DNA from: Candidatus Shapirobacteria bacterium
GTDB lineage: Bacteria > Patescibacteria > Microgenomatia > UBA12405
Direction: 5' to 3'
Assembly (NCBI GenBank): GCA_028710865.1
Contig: JAQTUF010000002.1
Span: 1 to 64,000 of the forward strand
Length of the DNA: 64,000 bases
Part shown: positions 61,443 to 64,000 of the stretch, piece after piece
How positions within the stretch are numbered: position 1 is the stretch's first letter
Layout: each line of letters opens with the position of its first letter
Position numbers and translations under genes: made by a program
Notes under the pieces: model-generated
Database searches by the model: none
Seen by the model: the letters and a program-made list of their open reading frames with translations, nothing else
Told to the model about the DNA's origin: nothing

Positions 61443-61853
61443 TTAGTTTACTTCTCTTGAAAAAAATCTACTAACTGTCAAACTTTGGTCATTTCCCCAA
61501 TTTATTGTCACTACCGCATTAGTACAATCACCACTACAACTAATTCCATCACTATTATATTGCACTGAATATTTATAACCATCAAAATTAGATAAAGTTT
61601 TATCAGACTCAGGTACTAAATTCCAAAAATTACTCTCATCATTTTGTTTTTTATTAACCAAATTTTCTACCAACACTTCTGCCATTTCAGTTGCTTTTTT
61701 CCTTTCAAAATTATTATTTTTAACTCCCACCGCACTAACTATCAAAACTACTGAAGCAGTTATTACCAAAGCAATTATTCCAATCGAAAAAACTATTTCA
61801 ATCAAGCTTTGGCCTAATTCTGTTTTGTTTTTAATTACAACTATTTTTCTCAT
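61443..61853 (-). CDS. Pilin-like protein, PilV/GspI type
   Basis: 136 residues. Type III signal variant with Gln at +1 (G-QSLIEIVFSIGIIALVI), Glu at +5; KKATEMAEVLVENLVN resembles PilV. Overlaps the upstream pilin gene by 23 nt. Confidence 0.78.
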   Translation of the reverse strand: MRKIVVIKNKTELGQSLIEIVFSIGIIALVITASVVLIVSAVGVKNNNFERKKATEMAEVLVENLVNKKQNDESNFWNLVPESDKTLSNFDGYKYSVQYNSDGISCSGDCTNAVVTINWGNDQSLTVSRFFSREVN

Positions 61854-62355
61854 AAACTAAACCTGATGTATCAATGTAAATAAATTTTTTATCATTAACA
61901 TCCGATATTAAATAAAGGGTTAAACAAACTGGTTGGCTAGCAAAAATCCCACTAGGACTGGTCAACCGACCATTTTCCACTGAAAAACCAAACGAAGTAT
62001 TTATTGTATTCAACGACTCATTTTTTTTTGATGGAGAGACATTATTAGTCGATAAAGAAGTGTTTCCCACACTATCAGCCACCGCCACTATTACATCAGT
62101 TGTGATATATCCTCCATTTAATGTAACTTTACTGTAAACTAAAGAACCACCAGCTACCGCCGATTGCTGACTAGTTACAGCCATATTTCTGGCTAATTTA
62201 AAATCAGCCATCAACTCCTCCTTTCGGCTATCAAGATTTTGGTTGCTATTAAATTTATTTAATGACACTGACCCAATCCCCACTAATACCATCATCACTG
62301 CCACCACTACCATCATTTCCACCAAAGTAAAACCAAAAAAAATATTTTTCTTCAT
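61831..62355 (-). CDS. Pilin-like protein, FimT/GspH type
   Basis: 174 residues. FGFTLVEMMVVVAVMMVLVGIG leader/helix, then SRKEELMADFKLARNMAVTSQ, the FimT/GspH-like helix with ARxxA. Overlaps the upstream gene by 4 nt. Confidence 0.82.
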   Translation of the reverse strand: MKKNIFFGFTLVEMMVVVAVMMVLVGIGSVSLNKFNSNQNLDSRKEELMADFKLARNMAVTSQQSAVAGGSLVYSKVTLNGGYITTDVIVAVADSVGNTSLSTNNVSPSKKNESLNTINTSFGFSVENGRLTSPSGIFASQPVCLTLYLISDVNDKKFIYIDTSGLVYEKNSCN

Positions 62356-62756
62356 GGATTTACTACTTTGTAATTACAACCAGTACATCCACAACTGCTA
62401 GTACAATTAACTGAGTCAGGATTTTCCATACTGGTACCAATTTGATAGGTATATGATGTCAAACCAGTATAAGAATATGCCACCTTAGTCTTTGGATCTG
62501 TCGGCCACTGTTGTAAATAAGTTGGCACTAAAACAGCTTGAGCATTACCAGTAGTCGGATAACTAGAACCAACCTGTTTTACTGCTTCCAAAGCAATTCT
62601 AATCTTCTCTAGATCAGCCATTCTTCTTGAATCTCTTGCTTTTTTATTGACTCCACCAAAACTCACCACTGCCACTGCCGTCAATACCGCAATAATTGAA
62701 ATCGTTACTAACAACTCAAACAACGTAAACCCAAAATTATTTTTTTTATTTTTCAT
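62352..62756 (-). CDS. Type IV pilin-like protein (GspG-like)
   Basis: 134 residues. FGFTLFELLVTISIIAVLTAVAV, then ARDSRRMADLEKIRIALE and a C-terminal loop with four Cys (CTSSCGCTGC). Major-pilin-like architecture; role among the paralogues not decidable. Confidence 0.82.
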   Translation of the reverse strand: MKNKKNNFGFTLFELLVTISIIAVLTAVAVVSFGGVNKKARDSRRMADLEKIRIALEAVKQVGSSYPTTGNAQAVLVPTYLQQWPTDPKTKVAYSYTGLTSYTYQIGTSMENPDSVNCTSSCGCTGCNYKVVNP

Positions 62757-62791
62757 AATTAATTCTACTTCTTTTTAAAAAAGTTTTTACT

Positions 62792-62834
62792 TTCCCCTTT
62801 CTTCAAAGGGGAATACCCACAGGGAAGGGGATTT
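62792..62834 (+). repeat. REP-like hairpin repeat R4
   Basis: TTCCCCTTT-CTTC-AAAGGGGAA, perfect 9-bp stem (62792-62813), then CCCACAGGGAAGGGGATTTT. Same family as R3; sits in the 82-bp gap between two pilin genes. Confidence 0.75.
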
Positions 62835-62838
62835 TGTT

Positions 62839-63279
62839 TTATTGTTGATTTTTAACACAAAATTGATCAGTTACATTTACAAAATCACCACATAAATTAT
62901 TAGAATTAGCATTTTTTACATTTTCCATAGTCGCACAAACACAATAACCACCATTGACACTAGTGATCGGATTAGGAGCCACCGAATATTCAACTCCTTT
63001 AGGATCTTTTGGATATTTCTGTAAAACTATTTGAGTATTAAATTTCCAACTACTAGCTCCACTACTATAATTTCCAGCTGCCAAATAACTCCCTCCACTC
63101 AATAAATAATATTGTTCAGCCGCATTTTGAATTGCTTTCAAATCTTCAATTCTTCTTTGATCCCGACCATTTTTTTGGGCATTAGAGTAACTTATCGATG
63201 CCAACACCGTCAAAATTGCAATTATCGAAATTGATACCAACAATTCCACTAAAGTAAAACCATTTTCATTTTTTATCAT
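62839..63279 (-). CDS. Type IV pilin-like protein (GspG-like)
   Basis: 146 residues. GFTLVELLVSISIIAILTVLASI leader/helix, QKNGRDQRRIEDLKAIQNAAEQYYLLSGGSYL typical of GspG-like pilins, Cys at the C-terminus. Overlaps the upstream pilin by 4 nt. Confidence 0.83.
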   Translation of the reverse strand: MIKNENGFTLVELLVSISIIAILTVLASISYSNAQKNGRDQRRIEDLKAIQNAAEQYYLLSGGSYLAAGNYSSGASSWKFNTQIVLQKYPKDPKGVEYSVAPNPITSVNGGYCVCATMENVKNANSNNLCGDFVNVTDQFCVKNQQ

Positions 63280-63797
63280 GGCATAATTGGGATTGTTATC
63301 CCAATATTTGAACTACTAACTCCATAAATACAACCACTAGTAATAGAATAAGAACTTAAAGAAGTAATTTTTGATCCATCAGGATTCTTTAAACAACTAA
63401 TATCTTCACTATTTTCAAAATTAGTCAAAAGTTTAAATGACTTACCACTACCACTAACCATATATTTATACGGTTTAACCCCATTTGTAGTTTCATTAGG
63501 TGTTTGAACCATATAAACCACATCACTACCACCCACATTCATTTTAAATTCACTTCCACTATTTAAATCTATATCATCACTACTAGGAAAAATTCCCACG
63601 TCATTATAATACATATTCAATGCTTTAGAAATTGAACTCAAATCACTTTTTCTCCGAGCATCTCTAGATTTCATTTGAATTGTTCTAAATGAACTAGAAA
63701 CCACTACCGTTAATATCCCCATTATTGATATCACTACCAACAATTCTACTAATGTAAATCCTTTTTTATTTTTAATTACCACAAATAGCATAAACAT
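63276..63797 (-). CDS. Type IV pilin-like protein (GspG-like)
   Basis: 173 residues. KKGFTLVELLVVISIMGILTVVV, MKSRDARRKSDLSSISKALNMYYNDVGIFP: canonical pilin helix and alpha-beta loop. The first few residues are uncertain since several starts lie inside the upstream gene (26-nt overlap). Confidence 0.83.
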   Translation of the reverse strand: MFMLFVVIKNKKGFTLVELLVVISIMGILTVVVSSSFRTIQMKSRDARRKSDLSSISKALNMYYNDVGIFPSSDDIDLNSGSEFKMNVGGSDVVYMVQTPNETTNGVKPYKYMVSGSGKSFKLLTNFENSEDISCLKNPDGSKITSLSSYSITSGCIYGVSSSNIGITIPIMP

Positions 63798-64000
63798 TAA
63801 CTACTGTCGTGCCAATACCACAATTTAATTGCGAATTAGCCCAATCAACTCCAGCTCCACTCTCCAAACCAGCAGTTATAATAAACCCATTTCCACTATC
63901 CAAAGATGTGTATGTATAACCAATACTAGTTATATTAGGTAGATATGAAGAACCAATAGCACTACTTAAACAATTAGTACACGGAGACACTGATATTGGA
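63772..64000 (-). CDS. Pilin-like protein, C-terminal part (cut by window edge)
   Basis: Open through the window end; only about 75 C-terminal residues visible (TSIGYTYTSLDSGNGFIITAGLESG). Resembles the beta-sheet end of the neighbouring GspG-like pilins. The pilin helix lies beyond the window. Confidence 0.6.
   Translation of the reverse strand, partial: PISVSPCTNCLSSAIGSSYLPNITSIGYTYTSLDSGNGFIITAGLESGAGVDWANSQLNCGIGTTVVNVYAICGN

Noticed and set aside
60388..62834. CRISPR array from the G/C hairpin repeats
   Set aside because: Copies are irregularly spaced, in both orientations, differ in sequence and lack unique spacers of equal size; no cas genes.

Overview
This AT-rich 64 kb window looks like a chromosome segment of a Candidate Phyla Radiation (Patescibacteria) bacterium, possibly Microgenomates-like. 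That is inference from: strong domain reduction in core proteins (PolX without PHP, trigger factor without PPIase, ThrRS without TGS, PheT without the EMAP domain, MtaB without TRAM), small tightly packed and overlapping genes, a type IV pilus locus beside unusual surface proteins, and a family of short CPR-type hypothetical proteins. TGA is used as a stop (rpmF, tgt, pheS), so the glycine recoding seen in some CPR lineages is not present. No rRNA, CRISPR array, transposase or prophage was seen.

Layout: 1-6.5 kb tRNA-Asp, PolX, LemA, HtpX, DnaE, L19. 6.6-14.2 kb tRNA-Lys, a transglutaminase-like protein, Lgt, butyrate kinase, Ung, tRNA-Glu, HolA, PEP synthase, RsmI, LexA. 14.3-18.3 kb a cell-surface block (transglutaminase membrane protein, holin-4-type membrane protein, SecG, family 5 solute-binding protein). 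18.2-24 kb minus-strand genes: an unknown 103-aa protein behind a long structured leader, FolC, a YhhQ-type queuosine-precursor transporter, an orphan CphA-like ATP-grasp enzyme, NadE. 24-27.5 kb nine tRNA genes around a GT-C glycosyltransferase, an MTH1-like Nudix protein and a guanylate-kinase-like protein. 27.5-33 kb Tgt, a sugar epimerase, an MtaB-like enzyme, a DRG-type GTPase and a secreted glycosidase-like protein. 33-38 kb four tRNAs, a Nudix protein, EF-P, a lysozyme-like protein, trigger factor, tRNA-Val. 39-45 kb the classical thrS-infC-rpmI-rplT-pheS-pheT cluster. 45-49 kb penicillin-binding protein, a previously unlisted 35-aa membrane peptide, an M16 peptidase. 49-53.4 kb two aberrant tRNA-like genes, then recG-rpmF-nusB-rnc-rpsP-khpA. 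53.4-64 kb a type IV pilus operon (minus strand) encoding seven pilin-like proteins, two large surface proteins, PilX-like, PilM, PilN and PilO, interrupted by a plus-strand DUF559 endonuclease-like gene bracketed by REP-like hairpins.

Four patterns cut across the window. (1) More than 20 genes have a TATAAT-like box, often as TGnTATAAT, ending only 5-10 nt before the start codon, and Shine-Dalgarno motifs are essentially absent, which points to leaderless translation as the default. (2) Short hairpins cluster at tRNA genes: two degenerate tRNA 5' copies carry a hairpin at the same D-arm point, and two further tRNA-like genes carry insertions, one in the anticodon loop. (3) A hairpin with arms TAGCA / TGCTA and the shared word AGACTGCTA occurs three times, once inside the leader of the unknown 103-aa gene. 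(4) A REP-like G/C hairpin repeat occurs four times within 2.5 kb around the DUF559 gene in the pilus locus. Queuine salvage is represented by the transporter plus Tgt.
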